Translations under genes and position numbers: made by a program
NCBI GenBank assembly: GCA_964559835.1
Contig: CAZLJE010000001.1
Span: 62,001-126,000 of the forward strand
DNA length: 64,000 nt
Source: DAISJI01 sp964559835
Lineage (GTDB): Bacteria > Acidobacteriota > Terriglobia > Terriglobales > Acidobacteriaceae
Direction of reading: 5' to 3'
Part shown: positions 20,607 to 31,811 of the stretch, in pieces
How the letters are laid out: the number at the start of each line of letters is the position of its first letter
Numbering within the stretch: position 1 is the stretch's first letter
Notes under the pieces: generated by a model
What the model was told of the DNA's origin: nothing
Seen by the model: only the letters and a program-made list of their open reading frames with translations
Database searches by the model: none

Positions 20607-20737
20607 GGAATTTGGATGCGCCGGGGCCGCGAACGCGCCGGAATTGTTAACCGCGAGTAAACATTGGCGACCCCCAACGTAACTATCGCGATATTTGTCT
20701 TGAAAGCTTTTTCGGCGCGCGGAATACTTCCGAACTT

Positions 20738-23700
20738 ATGCCATCCATCCACTTTCGGCGTTGTGCGGCAGCGCTCGTCCTGATTGCGGGCGTTTGTCTG
20801 CTTTCCGGTCTTCCCGCATGGGCGCAGGGTTCCCCGCAGCTCGTCATCAGTCAGGTCTACGGCGCGGGAGGAAATTCCGGCGCGTCCCTGAGGAATGATT
20901 ACGTCGAGATATTCAATCGCGGGACAACGGACGCGTCCCTCAACGGGATGTCGCTGCAATACGCAAGTTCGACCGGCACAGGGAATTTTGGCGGCACCGC
21001 GGCTCAAATCACCGTCCTGCCCAACATCACGGTGGCGCCCGGACACTATTACCTGTTGCAAGAGGCGAGTAGCGGCGTGAACGGCGCAGTCCTGCCGGTC
21101 ACAGCGGACCTGATGGTCACGACGAATCCGATCAACCTGAGCGGGACGGCGGGAAAGATCGCGCTGGTCAATTCAACGACGTCGTTGGGCTGCAACGGCG
21201 GGTCGGTGCCCTGCAACGCGACCCAGTTGAGCCTGATCGTTGACCTGGTGGGGTACGGCACGGGCGGCAGTGGAGCAAACTTCTTCGAGGGAAGCGGTCC
21301 TGCGCCAACACTCACGACCACAACGGCTGCGCTTCGACTGGTCGGCGGATGCACGGATACCAACCAGAACGCAGCCGACTTTACGAGCGGAACGCCCAAT
21401 CCACACAATGCCGCCAGTCCGGCACATGTCTGCGCAGCGTCCACAGCCCCGAGCATTACAAACGGTACTGCGGTGGTGGAGGTCGGGGCGACGCTATTAC
21501 TGACAGCAGCGGTGTCGCCGGGAGCGAATCCGGCCAGTACCGGATTGACGGTGACAGCGAACCTGTCGAGCGTCGGCGGAAGCGCAGCCCAAACGTTATT
21601 CGACGACGGCAGCAACGGTGATGCGGTTATCGGCAATAACGTGTTCTCGTTCTCTTACGCGGTGCCCGCTGCCGTAACGCCGGCGACGTACACGGTCGCA
21701 GTCACGGTCAGCGACGCGCAGGGACGCAACGGCGCGGGCACAATCACGCTCACCGTGCAGCCACACGCGGAAGTCCACAAGATCAACGAACTCCAGGGCG
21801 CCGGCGCAGCAACGCCGATCGATCCAACTCTGCTCGTCAAGACAACCGGTATCGTGACGGCACGGAAGTCGAACGGCTTCTTTATTCAGTCCCTGCCGGC
21901 CGACGACGACGGCAACGTGAACACCTCGGAAGGAATTTTCGTGTACACCGCGGGAACGCCAACGGCGGACGCGGCGGTGAAGAACGTGGTGGAAGTCCGC
22001 GGCTACGTACACGAGTTCAACGGCAACACCGAGATCTGCGGTGACACGCTGTGCACGGTAGCCGAGACGATCACGAACATCGGAACGGTGACAGACCTTC
22101 CAGCGGCGGTGGCGATCACTGTCGCGGATGAGCTGGCGCTGCGTGCCGATCCGAACAGTCTCGCGCTGGAAAAATACGAGGGGATGCGCGTTACGGTGCC
22201 GTCGATGACCGCGGTAGCTCCGACCGAGGGCAGCATTAACGAGACGAGCGCGACTTCAACCAGCAACGGGATCTTCTTCGGCGTTGTGACGGGTGTATCG
22301 CGGCCGTTCCGCGAGCCGGGGCTCGAGCCCGCGGATGTCCTGCCTCCCGGCGCGCCGTGTTGTGTGCCGCGCTTCGACGGCAATCCCGAGACCCTGCGCG
22401 TGGACAGCGATGGCGAGGTCGGCGCCGCGAAGTTGGAGGTCACGTCGAATGCGGTACTGACCGGCGTAACCGGCGTACTCGATTTCGGCAGCGGCTTCTA
22501 CACCATCCTGCCGGACCCGGGAATCACGATCGGCGTGACGGGGAACATGTCCGCCGTACCCGTGCCCGCGCCGGGGCCGCATGAGGTCACGGTAGCCTCG
22601 TTCAACCTGGAACGCTTCTACGACGCTGACAGCAGCACGCCGAGCGGCGCGACTTTGACGGCGGCCGCGTTCAACATGCGTCTGGCGAAGGCGTCGCTGG
22701 CGATTCGGAATGTACTGAACACGCCGGACATCGTTGCCATCGAGGAGATGAACAACCTCACGACACTACAGGCGCTGGCGGCGAGGATCAGTTCGGATGC
22801 GATGACAGCGGGGCAGGCGGATCCGGCGTATGCATCCTATGTGTACGACGGCAACGATCCGAGTTTCATCAACGTCGCGTTCCTGGTGAAGACGTCGCGC
22901 ATCGATCTCACTGGCGGAGGCGTCACCCAGGAAGGCAAGAACGCCACGTACATCAACCCGCTCACCGGCCAGCCGGACCTCGTCAACGATCGGCCACCAC
23001 TCGTGCTCAAGGGAAGCGTGAAGGCGAGCGGGAAGGAAGTCTCGATCCCGCTGACGGTCATTGTGAACCATCTGCGTTCGCTCAGCGGTGTCAATGACGC
23101 CGTGGACGGGCCGCGCGTGCGGGCCAAGCGCGCCGGGGGCGCCGAGTTCCTGGCGAACCTGATCCAAGGCCTGCAGTCGGACAACATCATTTCGGTCGGG
23201 GACTACAACGCGTACGAGTTCAGCGACGGCTATGTCGACGTCGTGGGCGCCGTGATGGGAACGCCCGCGCCGTCGAACGAGGTCGTGGTGAGCACGAACG
23301 TATCGGTGAATCCGACCTTGACCGATCTGCTGTTCACGTTACCGGCAGACCAACGCTATTCGTACACTTTCGACGGCAGCGCACAGACGTTGGACCACTT
23401 CCTCGTGAACGCGAACGCGCTATCGCATATTTCGCGCTTCGCATATGCGCGCGTTGACGCCGATTTCCCAGAGTCGATGCGGGGAACGGCAACGCGTCCG
23501 GAGCGGATTTCCGATCACGATCCGGGCGTCGCGTACATCGCGGTGCCGGTGGACAACGACCCGCCGGTGGTGACGGTCACCGGCGTAGCAGACGGCGCGA
23601 CATACCTGCTGGGCAAAGTGCCGGCGGCCGCCTGCAACACGACCGACTCACTGTCGGGCGTGAAGACGGCAGCGACGCTCACTTTGACGGGTGGGACCGC

Positions 23701-24133
23701 GAACGGCGTTGGCCAGTTCACTGCAACGTGCAGTGGCGCGGTGGACAACGTGGGTAACGCGGCAGCGCCGGTGTCGGCGACGTTCACTGTGACGTACGTG
23801 TTCGGCGGATTCGGGTCGCCGCTTGGCGGGGAGTTCAAGCCGGGCAGCACCTTGCCGGTGAAGTTCCAGTTGTTGGACGGCAACGGCAACCTGATCACGA
23901 CTACCACGGCGATCGCGGCGATCCAGTATGCATGGAACGCCCGTTGCGACGGCTCGCCCGACGGCGGCTGGCAGACGGCGGCCACCACTGGCGGCAGCAG
24001 GCTGCGCTTCGATCCCACGGACATGCAGTTCGTCTACAACTGGAAGACGAGCGGCATCGCAGGCGGTTGTTATTCACTCGGCGTGAAGCTGGATGACACG
24101 ACGACGAGGAGCATCATCGTGGTCGCGAAGTAG
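20738..24133 (+). CDS. large secreted nuclease with lamin-tail and EEP domains (ExeM/NucH-like)
   Basis: A 1131-residue exported protein. After a signal peptide (about residues 1-30, ending AWAQG) comes a lamin-tail domain (LVISQVYGAGGNSG...YVEIFNRG). Then follow Ig/OB-like beta regions near 240-600, and an endonuclease/exonuclease/phosphatase domain from VASFNLERFYD (about 625) through AIEEMNN, VNHLRS and SVGDYNAYE to ERISDHDPGVAY (about 925). The N, E, D-x-N and S-D-H catalytic motifs are present. The C-terminus is a PxKF-type beta domain (GGFGSPLGGEFKPGSTLPVKF). The architecture is that of extracellular DNases of the ExeM group, suggesting DNA scavenging or biofilm turnover. An intrinsic terminator follows. 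Confidence 0.88.
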   Translation: MPSIHFRRCAAALVLIAGVCLLSGLPAWAQGSPQLVISQVYGAGGNSGASLRNDYVEIFNRGTTDASLNGMSLQYASSTGTGNFGGTAAQITVLPNITVAPGHYYLLQEASSGVNGAVLPVTADLMVTTNPINLSGTAGKIALVNSTTSLGCNGGSVPCNATQLSLIVDLVGYGTGGSGANFFEGSGPAPTLTTTTAALRLVGGCTDTNQNAADFTSGTPNPHNAASPAHVCAASTAPSITNGTAVVEVGATLLLTAAVSPGANPASTGLTVTANLSSVGGSAAQTLFDDGSNGDAVIGNNVFSFSYAVPAAVTPATYTVAVTVSDAQGRNGAGTITLTVQPHAEVHKINELQGAGAATPIDPTLLVKTTGIVTARKSNGFFIQSLPADDDGNVNTSEGIFVYTAGTPTADAAVKNVVEVRGYVHEFNGNTEICGDTLCTVAETITNIGTVTDLPAAVAITVADELALRADPNSLALEKYEGMRVTVPSMTAVAPTEGSINETSATSTSNGIFFGVVTGVSRPFREPGLEPADVLPPGAPCCVPRFDGNPETLRVDSDGEVGAAKLEVTSNAVLTGVTGVLDFGSGFYTILPDPGITIGVTGNMSAVPVPAPGPHEVTVASFNLERFYDADSSTPSGATLTAAAFNMRLAKASLAIRNVLNTPDIVAIEEMNNLTTLQALAARISSDAMTAGQADPAYASYVYDGNDPSFINVAFLVKTSRIDLTGGGVTQEGKNATYINPLTGQPDLVNDRPPLVLKGSVKASGKEVSIPLTVIVNHLRSLSGVNDAVDGPRVRAKRAGGAEFLANLIQGLQSDNIISVGDYNAYEFSDGYVDVVGAVMGTPAPSNEVVVSTNVSVNPTLTDLLFTLPADQRYSYTFDGSAQTLDHFLVNANALSHISRFAYARVDADFPESMRGTATRPERISDHDPGVAYIAVPVDNDPPVVTVTGVADGATYLLGKVPAAACNTTDSLSGVKTAATLTLTGGTANGVGQFTATCSGAVDNVGNAAAPVSATFTVTYVFGGFGSPLGGEFKPGSTLPVKFQLLDGNGNLITTTTAIAAIQYAWNARCDGSPDGGWQTAATTGGSRLRFDPTDMQFVYNWKTSGIAGGCYSLGVKLDDTTTRSIIVVAK

Positions 24134-24155
24134 GCATCAGGTCTCAGGTGTCAGG

Positions 24156-24185
24156 AACGGCTGGTCTAGCGACCAGCCGTTTTTC
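24156..24185 (+). terminator. intrinsic terminator after the nuclease gene
   Basis: AACGGCTGGTC-TAGC-GACCAGCCGTT makes a perfect stem of 10-11 bp followed by TTTTT. The T-run is on the plus side only. Confidence 0.9.
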
Positions 24186-24673
24186 TATGCAAATGAGTAA
24201 ATGACCTTATCACCGGTGTCTGCGGTCGGGCCGTAGACGGACGGCACGCGCAACCCGAGCAGGCGCAGGTAGATGATGAGCTGCCCGCGGTGATGGGTCG
24301 AGTGATTGACGCGGCGAGTCATCACCCAGGCGCGCGAGCGGGCGACGTCGAAGAACATAACTTCTTCAATCCACCACGGATCGGGGTGCTCGCGCAGGAT
24401 GGCCAGACGGCGACGAGCGTCGGATCGGTATTTGTCGATGTACGCGGGTTGGGTATTCTCGGCCGGGAGCGGATCTCCCACATCTACCTGGAGCATGGAC
24501 TTCATCCACGCGCTTTCGGACTTGACCTGGTGCTCCATCTGCTCGAGGACGCTGCGGGATTTCGGCGCGGGCCGGAACGATAAGTCTTCCGCACGAAATG
24601 CGGCCCAGATGCCGGTAATCTTGAGGATCTCGGTCTCATAGGTGTCGAGGAGGAAAGAATAAGTCGAATCCAT
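24185..24673 (-). CDS. DinB-family metal-binding protein
   Basis: A 162-residue four-helix protein of the DinB/YfiT family. The three metal-ligand histidines are recognisable: EHQVKSE near residue 48 and VNHSTHHRGQ near 123-127. Members include thiol transferases (bacillithiol or mycothiol) and proteins of unknown function; this one carries no further clue. The C-terminus ends in a short segment without homology to a catalytic module. The start is preceded by GGGGGAG. The gene stands between two repeats, so it is probably transcribed alone. Confidence 0.85.
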   Translation of the reverse strand: MDSTYSFLLDTYETEILKITGIWAAFRAEDLSFRPAPKSRSVLEQMEHQVKSESAWMKSMLQVDVGDPLPAENTQPAYIDKYRSDARRRLAILREHPDPWWIEEVMFFDVARSRAWVMTRRVNHSTHHRGQLIIYLRLLGLRVPSVYGPTADTGDKVIYSFA

Positions 24674-24704
24674 ACGCTCCCCCGACTCAAATTCTAAATA
24701 GATT

Positions 24705-24773
24705 CACCACAAAGAACACAAAGGATCACAAAGGAGAATACCTTCGTGTTCCTTTGTGTCCTTCGTGGTGAGA
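24705..24773. repeat. intergenic palindrome built from CACAAAGGA-type words
   Basis: The left arm (CACCACAAAGAACACAAAGG, from 24706) and the right arm (CCTTTGTGTCCTTCGTGGTG, to about 24771) are inverted copies, each made of an 8-10 base word repeated about three times. It reaches to within a few bases of the GH31 stop codon. Confidence 0.8.
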
Positions 24774-24774
24774 T

Positions 24775-27375
24775 TTACTCTGCGATGTGAGCGATCGCTC
24801 GCTTCACGTCGTCGCGTTGTTTTTCTAGAGAAGCCCCCGCGCCATTGTCGGCCCGCGCGTTGGCCGGCTTCATGTCATCGAGCAGCTTGCTCAATTCCTG
24901 CTGGATCTCCGGTGCGCTGCCGCGTAGTTTCTGTATCTCCTGCAAAGCAGTGTTCGGGAACAAACTCATCCGGTTACCTGTTTGGGCAGCGCTAAGCAGG
25001 ACGTCAGGTGACCAGCCATTCGGCCACGTGCGCTCGGTCAGCGCCATGGCGTGCTGGTAGCGCGCGATGCGTCCGCGCACGCCGGAAAGCAGCATCTCCT
25101 GCCGTACAAGTTCGGGCGCCGTGGTGATAACGATCTCGACTTTTTGCGAAACGGGGAAGCGCTCGGTTTCAATCTTCACCTCGGTTGTGTCGCCGCCGTA
25201 CGACCACTTGCCGGGCTTTCCGTTCACCGTGACCGATTGCGGCGGCCAGGAGTCCGCCAGATATAGATCGTAGGCGCGGTTCGCCGGCATGCCGGGATAG
25301 GAGCCGGTGATCGGCAGGATCTCTATCTTCACCGTATTGCCGCTACGCGTCTGATGCACCTCCGTCCAGGTGCATTCGTTTTTCTTGTACCCAAGCGTAT
25401 CGCCGGCATCGTCGTAGATTCTTGCGCTGCCGTTCGCGCCAGGTTCAACGATCAGCATCAGCGGGTCGACCGGCTTCTCACCCGTGTGAAGCATGGGCGG
25501 CTGGCGCGGAATGATGGCGCCCGCTTTCACGAACACCGGCATCTCGTCGAGAGCGAGTGCGCGTTGCACGCGAGCCGGGCCCCTCAGCCGCGTGCCGGTG
25601 TAGGCCTCGATCCATTCGCCGGGCGGAAGCCAGATCGATTTCGTCGCCAGATCGGAGTCGCTGGAGATCGGAGCGGTGATCGGCGCGACGAGCAGCGAGT
25701 CGCCGAACATGTACTGATCTTTGTAGTCGTAGGCTTCTGGCGCTTCCGGATAGTCGTAGTACATCGGGCGCAGCATCGAAATGCCGGTGTCGTACGCCTC
25801 TCGCGCAGCCGTGTAGATGTACGGGATGAGCGAGTAACGGACGTTGTACGCATCGCGCATGATGTCCGCGTAAGGCTCGGGATAGGCCCAGATGCGACGC
25901 TCAGAGTCAGGATTCTTCGTCGTGTGCGTCCGCAGGATCGGGCTGAAGACGCCGAACTGGATCCATCGCGTGTAAAGCTCCGGCGTGACCGTGCCGGGCA
26001 TGTGCCCGCCGATGTCGTGCGACCAGTACCCGTATCCGACGTTCGCTGCCGTTGCGGTGAAGTACGGCTGAAATGCAAGCGACTCCCAGACGGAAACGGT
26101 ATCGCCCGAAAAGCCGATCTCATAACGATGGTTGCCCAATCCGCCCCAGCGGTGATAAATGAGCGGGCGCTTGCCCTCGCGCTCCATGTCGGTGAAGTGG
26201 ACATAGTTCAGCCACCAGGTGTTGTTGAGGTTGGGAACGCTCGTGTTCGGTTCCTGCTGCCAGTCGAGCCAGAAGAAGTCCACGCCTTCCTTCTCGAACG
26301 GGTGATGCAGGATGCTCATGTAGTTGGTGGCGAATTTCTTGTCGGCAATATCGAACTTCACGTACTGCTTGGTTGCCGGGTCGATGCCCATGGCGCGCGC
26401 CATCTCGGGATATTGTTTCTCGAACGGCTGTACGCCCGAGGCGGGATGCATGTTGAGCGTTGTTTTCAATCCCTGCTGGTGCACCCACGACAGGAATTTC
26501 GGAGGGTCAGGGAAGTAAAGCGGATTCCAGGTGTAGCCGGTCCAGCCCAGCGTGTGTCCGGACTGGTCTTTCTTGTTCTCCCACCACTTCACGCCGAAGG
26601 TCGGGTGCCAATCCATGTCGATGACGAGCACGTCGAGCGGGACGGTGTGGGTCTGGAAACCTTTCACCAATCCCTTGAATTCTTCATCGGTATAAGCCCA
26701 GTACCGCGACCACCAGGTGCCGAAGGCGAAGCGCGGAGGCAACGGAATCTTGCCGGCGACTTTGACGTAATCACCCAGCGCCGTCTTGTAATCGTGTCCG
26801 TAGCCGAAGAAATACCAGTCCTGATGCTTGGTCGTCGGACGCGGCAGTACCCACGGCCAATCAGAGTTGTCGAACAGCGGGCGTTCGGTATCGTCGATGA
26901 CGACCCAACCGTCGCGTGAAACGAGACCCTGGCCGAGCGGCGTCGAGCCTTTCACGCCGTCGAGGGTGCGAATTGTGCCGCCGAGGTTGCTGGTTTCGCT
27001 CATGCCGGGATGCCAGACCACGGGCTTGCCATTAAGATCGAACGAGACCTCAAGGTCATCGGCGGTGAACTGCCCGGAACCATCGCGATAGCGCAGGCGC
27101 ACCCTTCCAGTATCGATCGTCAACCAGGCATCGTTGTTCGCCTTCCGAAATTGCGGCACCGGCAGGCGGCGGTTGATAAACACCAGCGACGCGTGGTCTT
27201 CGAATTTGCCGTCCTCCGCCCACTCCATGCGGATGAGTTGCGGCGTCAGCACGGTGAATCGCGCATTGCCGGAAATGACGACCGCCTTCGGGTCGGCAAC
27301 GGGATTGTCCTGGGCGAGAGCGACGACGGCGAGCAGAACAAACAAAAAGAGCGCGAGACGGCGAGAAAGTCGCAT
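24775..27375 (-). CDS. glycoside hydrolase family 31 (alpha-glucosidase/xylosidase-like), exported
   Basis: An 866-residue enzyme with a signal peptide (about residues 1-22, ending LAQ). The N-terminal beta domain precedes the catalytic barrel, where the nucleophile Asp lies in FFWLDWQQE (about residue 370) and the likely acid/base Asp in GFSGDTVSVWE (about 425). HDIGGHMPG and the C-terminal beta domains with GEWIEAYTG and GAIIPRQPP are family signatures. The last 100 or so residues form an added helical tail (SKLLDDMKPANARADNG). The substrate is probably an alpha-glucoside or alpha-xyloside; exact linkage cannot be told. Start at 27375 has GGAG just upstream. Confidence 0.9.
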   Translation of the reverse strand: MRLSRRLALFLFVLLAVVALAQDNPVADPKAVVISGNARFTVLTPQLIRMEWAEDGKFEDHASLVFINRRLPVPQFRKANNDAWLTIDTGRVRLRYRDGSGQFTADDLEVSFDLNGKPVVWHPGMSETSNLGGTIRTLDGVKGSTPLGQGLVSRDGWVVIDDTERPLFDNSDWPWVLPRPTTKHQDWYFFGYGHDYKTALGDYVKVAGKIPLPPRFAFGTWWSRYWAYTDEEFKGLVKGFQTHTVPLDVLVIDMDWHPTFGVKWWENKKDQSGHTLGWTGYTWNPLYFPDPPKFLSWVHQQGLKTTLNMHPASGVQPFEKQYPEMARAMGIDPATKQYVKFDIADKKFATNYMSILHHPFEKEGVDFFWLDWQQEPNTSVPNLNNTWWLNYVHFTDMEREGKRPLIYHRWGGLGNHRYEIGFSGDTVSVWESLAFQPYFTATAANVGYGYWSHDIGGHMPGTVTPELYTRWIQFGVFSPILRTHTTKNPDSERRIWAYPEPYADIMRDAYNVRYSLIPYIYTAAREAYDTGISMLRPMYYDYPEAPEAYDYKDQYMFGDSLLVAPITAPISSDSDLATKSIWLPPGEWIEAYTGTRLRGPARVQRALALDEMPVFVKAGAIIPRQPPMLHTGEKPVDPLMLIVEPGANGSARIYDDAGDTLGYKKNECTWTEVHQTRSGNTVKIEILPITGSYPGMPANRAYDLYLADSWPPQSVTVNGKPGKWSYGGDTTEVKIETERFPVSQKVEIVITTAPELVRQEMLLSGVRGRIARYQHAMALTERTWPNGWSPDVLLSAAQTGNRMSLFPNTALQEIQKLRGSAPEIQQELSKLLDDMKPANARADNGAGASLEKQRDDVKRAIAHIAE

Positions 27376-27407
27376 GGAGGCTCCAAGAGAAACCTCACAG
27401 TGTACTC

Positions 27408-27612
27408 ATTTTTCATTTTCGATTTTTGATTTTCGATTTGTTATTTGAGTAATTTGGTAACTTGGTAATTGCGTGATTGAAAACCAGATCCGTTGGTAAC
27501 GCGGGCGTCTCGCCTGCAACACCACCCTGAGCAAACCACGTGGCATGCGAGACGCCCGCGTTACGTCGCGGCTGGTTTTCAATCACGCAATTACCAAATC
27601 ACTCAATCACAA
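27408..27612. repeat. nested intergenic palindrome with an inverted REP-like pair inside
   Basis: The outer arms are AT-rich words (GATTTTCGATTTG, GTAATTGCGTGATTGAAAAC at 27465 against GTTTTCAATCACGCAATTAC at 27572). Inside them is an inverted pair of the REP-like element: GTAACGCGGGCGTCTCGCCT at 27496 and GCGAGACGCCCGCGTTAC ending 27565. The right arm runs to 6 bases before the ABC-F start codon. Confidence 0.8.
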
Positions 27613-27617
27613 ATTCC

Positions 27618-29546
<1,929 letters not shown>

Positions 29547-29573
29547 CTGCCGTATGTTGAGTCACAAACGGCG

Positions 29574-29616
29574 TGTGACCAATGTCACAGACAACTGTGA
29601 CGACCCCGCGTACCCT
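29574..29616 (+). promoter_or_regulatory. Crp-type operator and promoter of the crp/fnr gene
   Basis: TGTGACCAATGTCACA (29574-29589) is a perfect TGTGA-N6-TCACA palindrome. A -10-like TACCCT begins 37 bases after its first base (29611), so the site centre falls about 41.5 bases before the expected start, the class II position. Extra half sites TCACA (29562) and TGTGA (29596) flank it. The likely reading is autoregulation of the Crp/Fnr gene that follows. Confidence 0.75.
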
Positions 29617-29719
29617 TAAGCCATTGAGGTGCTAGGAAATGGCTTATGTGGGTGGTATTCTTGACGCGACGGTCGACTTCAGAATGGCTGATGCACTACC
29701 ACCGGGAAGGAATCGGTCA

Positions 29720-30439
29720 ATGAGTCACGCTCCCTACGGAATGGAATTGGTCGAGAGCTGTCTGTTCTGTAAGCTGCGCACCGAGAGTTTCTTTTGCTCG
29801 CTTCCTCCCAAGACGCTCGATGCCTTCGAGAAGATCAAGTTTCCAAGTTCTTTGCCCCGCAACAGCGTTCTCTTTGTCGAAGGTCAAACTCCACGCGGCA
29901 TCTACGTCCTTTGCAAGGGGCGGGTGAAGCTATCGGTCAATTCGAGCGACGGCAAGACCATGATCCTGAAGATCGCGGAACCGGGCGAGGTGCTCGGATT
30001 GCACGCCTGCGTCACCGGCATTCCTTACGAACTGACCGCCGAGACCGTTCAGCCGTGCCAGGTGGTCTTCATCAAGCGCGATGACTTCCAGAAGTTCCTG
30101 GCCGACCACGGCGACGCGTGCCTGATGGCGGCGCAACACCTGAGCAGCACCTGCCACACGGCGTACGACACCATCCGCACCATCGGACTGTCGCACTCGG
30201 CGAGCGAGAAACTAGCCCGCATGCTGCTGGAACTCGCGGTAGAGGGCGAAGCGACCAAGGATGGTATCCGTGTGAAGCTGGCGCTGACCCACGAGGAGAT
30301 CGCGCAGGTCATCGGCACGTCACGTGAGACGGTGACGCGGCTGCTCGCGAATTTCCGCAAGAAGCAGATGGCGATCCTGAAAGGCTCCACGCTAATGATC
30401 AAGAACAAAGCGGGGCTCGAGAGACTGGTCGGGTCTTAG
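29720..30439 (+). CDS. Crp/Fnr-family transcription regulator with N-terminal cysteine cluster
   Basis: A 239-residue regulator: a cyclic-nucleotide-binding-type beta roll at about 28-140, a dimer helix at 135-170 and a winged HTH at 185-235. The recognition helix is GTSRETVTRLL, with the Arg-Glu-x-x-x-Arg pattern that makes E. coli CRP read TGTGA. An N-terminal cluster Cys14-x2-Cys17-x8-Cys26, plus Cys97 in the beta roll, recalls Fe-S binding FNR proteins, so redox or oxygen sensing is possible. Start chosen at 29720 (GGAAGGA upstream); an ATG at 29639 in frame is an alternative and would add 27 residues. A matching operator lies at 29574 and a terminator follows at 30461. Confidence 0.9.
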   Translation: MSHAPYGMELVESCLFCKLRTESFFCSLPPKTLDAFEKIKFPSSLPRNSVLFVEGQTPRGIYVLCKGRVKLSVNSSDGKTMILKIAEPGEVLGLHACVTGIPYELTAETVQPCQVVFIKRDDFQKFLADHGDACLMAAQHLSSTCHTAYDTIRTIGLSHSASEKLARMLLELAVEGEATKDGIRVKLALTHEEIAQVIGTSRETVTRLLANFRKKQMAILKGSTLMIKNKAGLERLVGS

Positions 30440-30460
30440 AGTTCTTCCAGAAAAGAAGGC

Positions 30461-30490
30461 AAGCGGCACGGAATCCCGTGCCGCTTTTGC
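30461..30490 (+). terminator. intrinsic terminator after the crp/fnr gene
   Basis: AAGCGGCACGG-AATC-CCGTGCCGCTT, an 11-bp stem, followed by TTGCTT. Located about 25 bases after the stop codon. Confidence 0.85.
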
Positions 30491-30506
30491 TTCTGACGCA
30501 AGAATG

Positions 30507-30586
30507 GTATTCCGTATTTCGTATCACGTATTCCGGACGAGCCATCATTTCGGAATACGGAATACGGAATAACATACGAAAACGGA
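30507..30586. repeat. intergenic palindrome built from GGAATAC/GTATTCC words
   Basis: The left arm has TATTCCGTATTTCGTATCAC and TATTCCG; the right arm has CGGAATACGGAATACGGAAT. The 7-8 base word is repeated three times in each arm, in opposite orientation. Confidence 0.8.
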
Positions 30587-30643
30587 ATGAGCTCCAAAGC
30601 GCGCGGGTCGGCGAAATACGGGCTAGAATAGAGCCATAGCAGT

Positions 30644-31723
30644 ATGTCGTTCACAATCCTTTCCGAAGTACAACCCGAACTCCATCATGAGGCGCGTTGG
30701 TGGGAGCCGATGGCCGACGGCCGCCTGCACTGTTACCTGTGCCCGCGCCACTGCCACATCGGCGACGGCCAGACCGGCTTCTGCTTTATCCGCAAGAACG
30801 AGGGCGGGCGCCTGGTACAACTCGGTTACGGGCGTCCGGCGGCCATCGCAATGGACCCGATCGAGAAGAAGCCGCTCAACCACTTTTTCCCCGGCACGAA
30901 GATCCTCTCGATGGGGACCGCCGGTTGCAACATGGGCTGCTTCTTCTGCCAGAACTGGGACATCTCGAAGGCGAAGTCCGACCAGGTGAATTCGGCGGAA
31001 CTGACGCCCGAGCAGGTTGTGGAAGTCGCGCTGGAGCACCGCGCGCCGTCGATCGCGTTCACCTACAACGAGCCGACCATCTGGGCGGAGTACGTGATCG
31101 ACATCGCCAAAGTCGCGCGGCAGGAAGGGCTGAACACGGTGATGGTCTCGAACGGGTACATCACGCGCGACGCCTTTTTCGAGGTGTACCAGCACATCGA
31201 CGCCGCCAACATCGACCTCAAGGCATTCACGGAGAAGTTCTATTCCAAGATCACGCTGACGCACTTACAGCCGGTATTGGACGTCCTCAAGTGGCTGCGG
31301 CATGAGACCAACGTCTGGTTCGAGATGACGAACCTGATGATCCCGACTCTGAACGACGACAATGACGAGGTCAAGCAGCTCTGCGACTGGGTGCTGACGA
31401 ACTTGGGCGACGACGTGCCGCTGCACTTCACGGCCTTTCATCCGGACTTCAAGCTCAACGACAAGCCGCCGACGCCGCCCGAGACGCTGCACCGCGCCCG
31501 TGCTCTCGCGATGCAGATGGGATTGAAATACGTGTATGAGGGCAACATCTACAGCGATGGCGGGAACACGATCTGTCCCGGATGCAAGCAGACGATCATG
31601 CGGCGGTCGTGGCACGCCGTGACGAAGAACGACCTTCGGGACGGCGCGTGCAGGAACTGCGGCACGCGGATCCCGGGAGTGTTCTCGAAGCGCATGAAGC
31701 CGGCGAGTTCGCTGAAGCAATAA
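30644..31723 (+). CDS. AmmeMemoRadiSam-system radical SAM protein (AmrS-like)
   Basis: A 359-residue radical SAM enzyme. The [4Fe-4S]-binding CX3CX2C motif is AGCNMGCFFCQNW near residue 97. It is preceded by a Cys/His-rich N-terminal segment (CYLCPRHCHIGDGQTGFC, about 28-45) and followed by a C-terminal Cys motif (ICPGCKQTIM...CRNCGTRIPG) resembling a rubredoxin-like metal site. This layout matches AmrS, the radical SAM member of the AmmeMemoRadiSam module, whose other members (AmrA, AmrB/Memo) are not adjacent here. The reaction is unresolved. A TAGAAT -10 hexamer ends 14 bases before the ATG and no ribosome binding site is evident, so the leader would be very short. Confidence 0.9.
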   Translation: MSFTILSEVQPELHHEARWWEPMADGRLHCYLCPRHCHIGDGQTGFCFIRKNEGGRLVQLGYGRPAAIAMDPIEKKPLNHFFPGTKILSMGTAGCNMGCFFCQNWDISKAKSDQVNSAELTPEQVVEVALEHRAPSIAFTYNEPTIWAEYVIDIAKVARQEGLNTVMVSNGYITRDAFFEVYQHIDAANIDLKAFTEKFYSKITLTHLQPVLDVLKWLRHETNVWFEMTNLMIPTLNDDNDEVKQLCDWVLTNLGDDVPLHFTAFHPDFKLNDKPPTPPETLHRARALAMQMGLKYVYEGNIYSDGGNTICPGCKQTIMRRSWHAVTKNDLRDGACRNCGTRIPGVFSKRMKPASSLKQ

Positions 31724-31762
31724 GCACCGGCGCGCTATAGTTTCTTTTTCGTCACAGCAATC

Positions 31763-31805
31763 CGTGACGCACATCACATACATCCTCGCACCCCGCGCCT
31801 AATCT
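31763..31805 (+). promoter_or_regulatory. Crp-type operator and promoter in front of an intergenic transcript
   Basis: CGTGA-CGCACA-TCACA (31763-31778) is one base from the Crp consensus. TAATCT (31800-31805) begins exactly 37 bases after the first base of the site, the same spacing as at 29574, and both share ACCCCGCG just before the -10. Predicted transcription start about 31812. Confidence 0.65.
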
Positions 31806-31811
31806 TGCCTT

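Noticed and set aside
25354..26919. A 521-codon open frame on the plus strand
   Set aside because: Antisense to the GH31 gene, whose catalytic motifs are clear; no family resemblance of its own.
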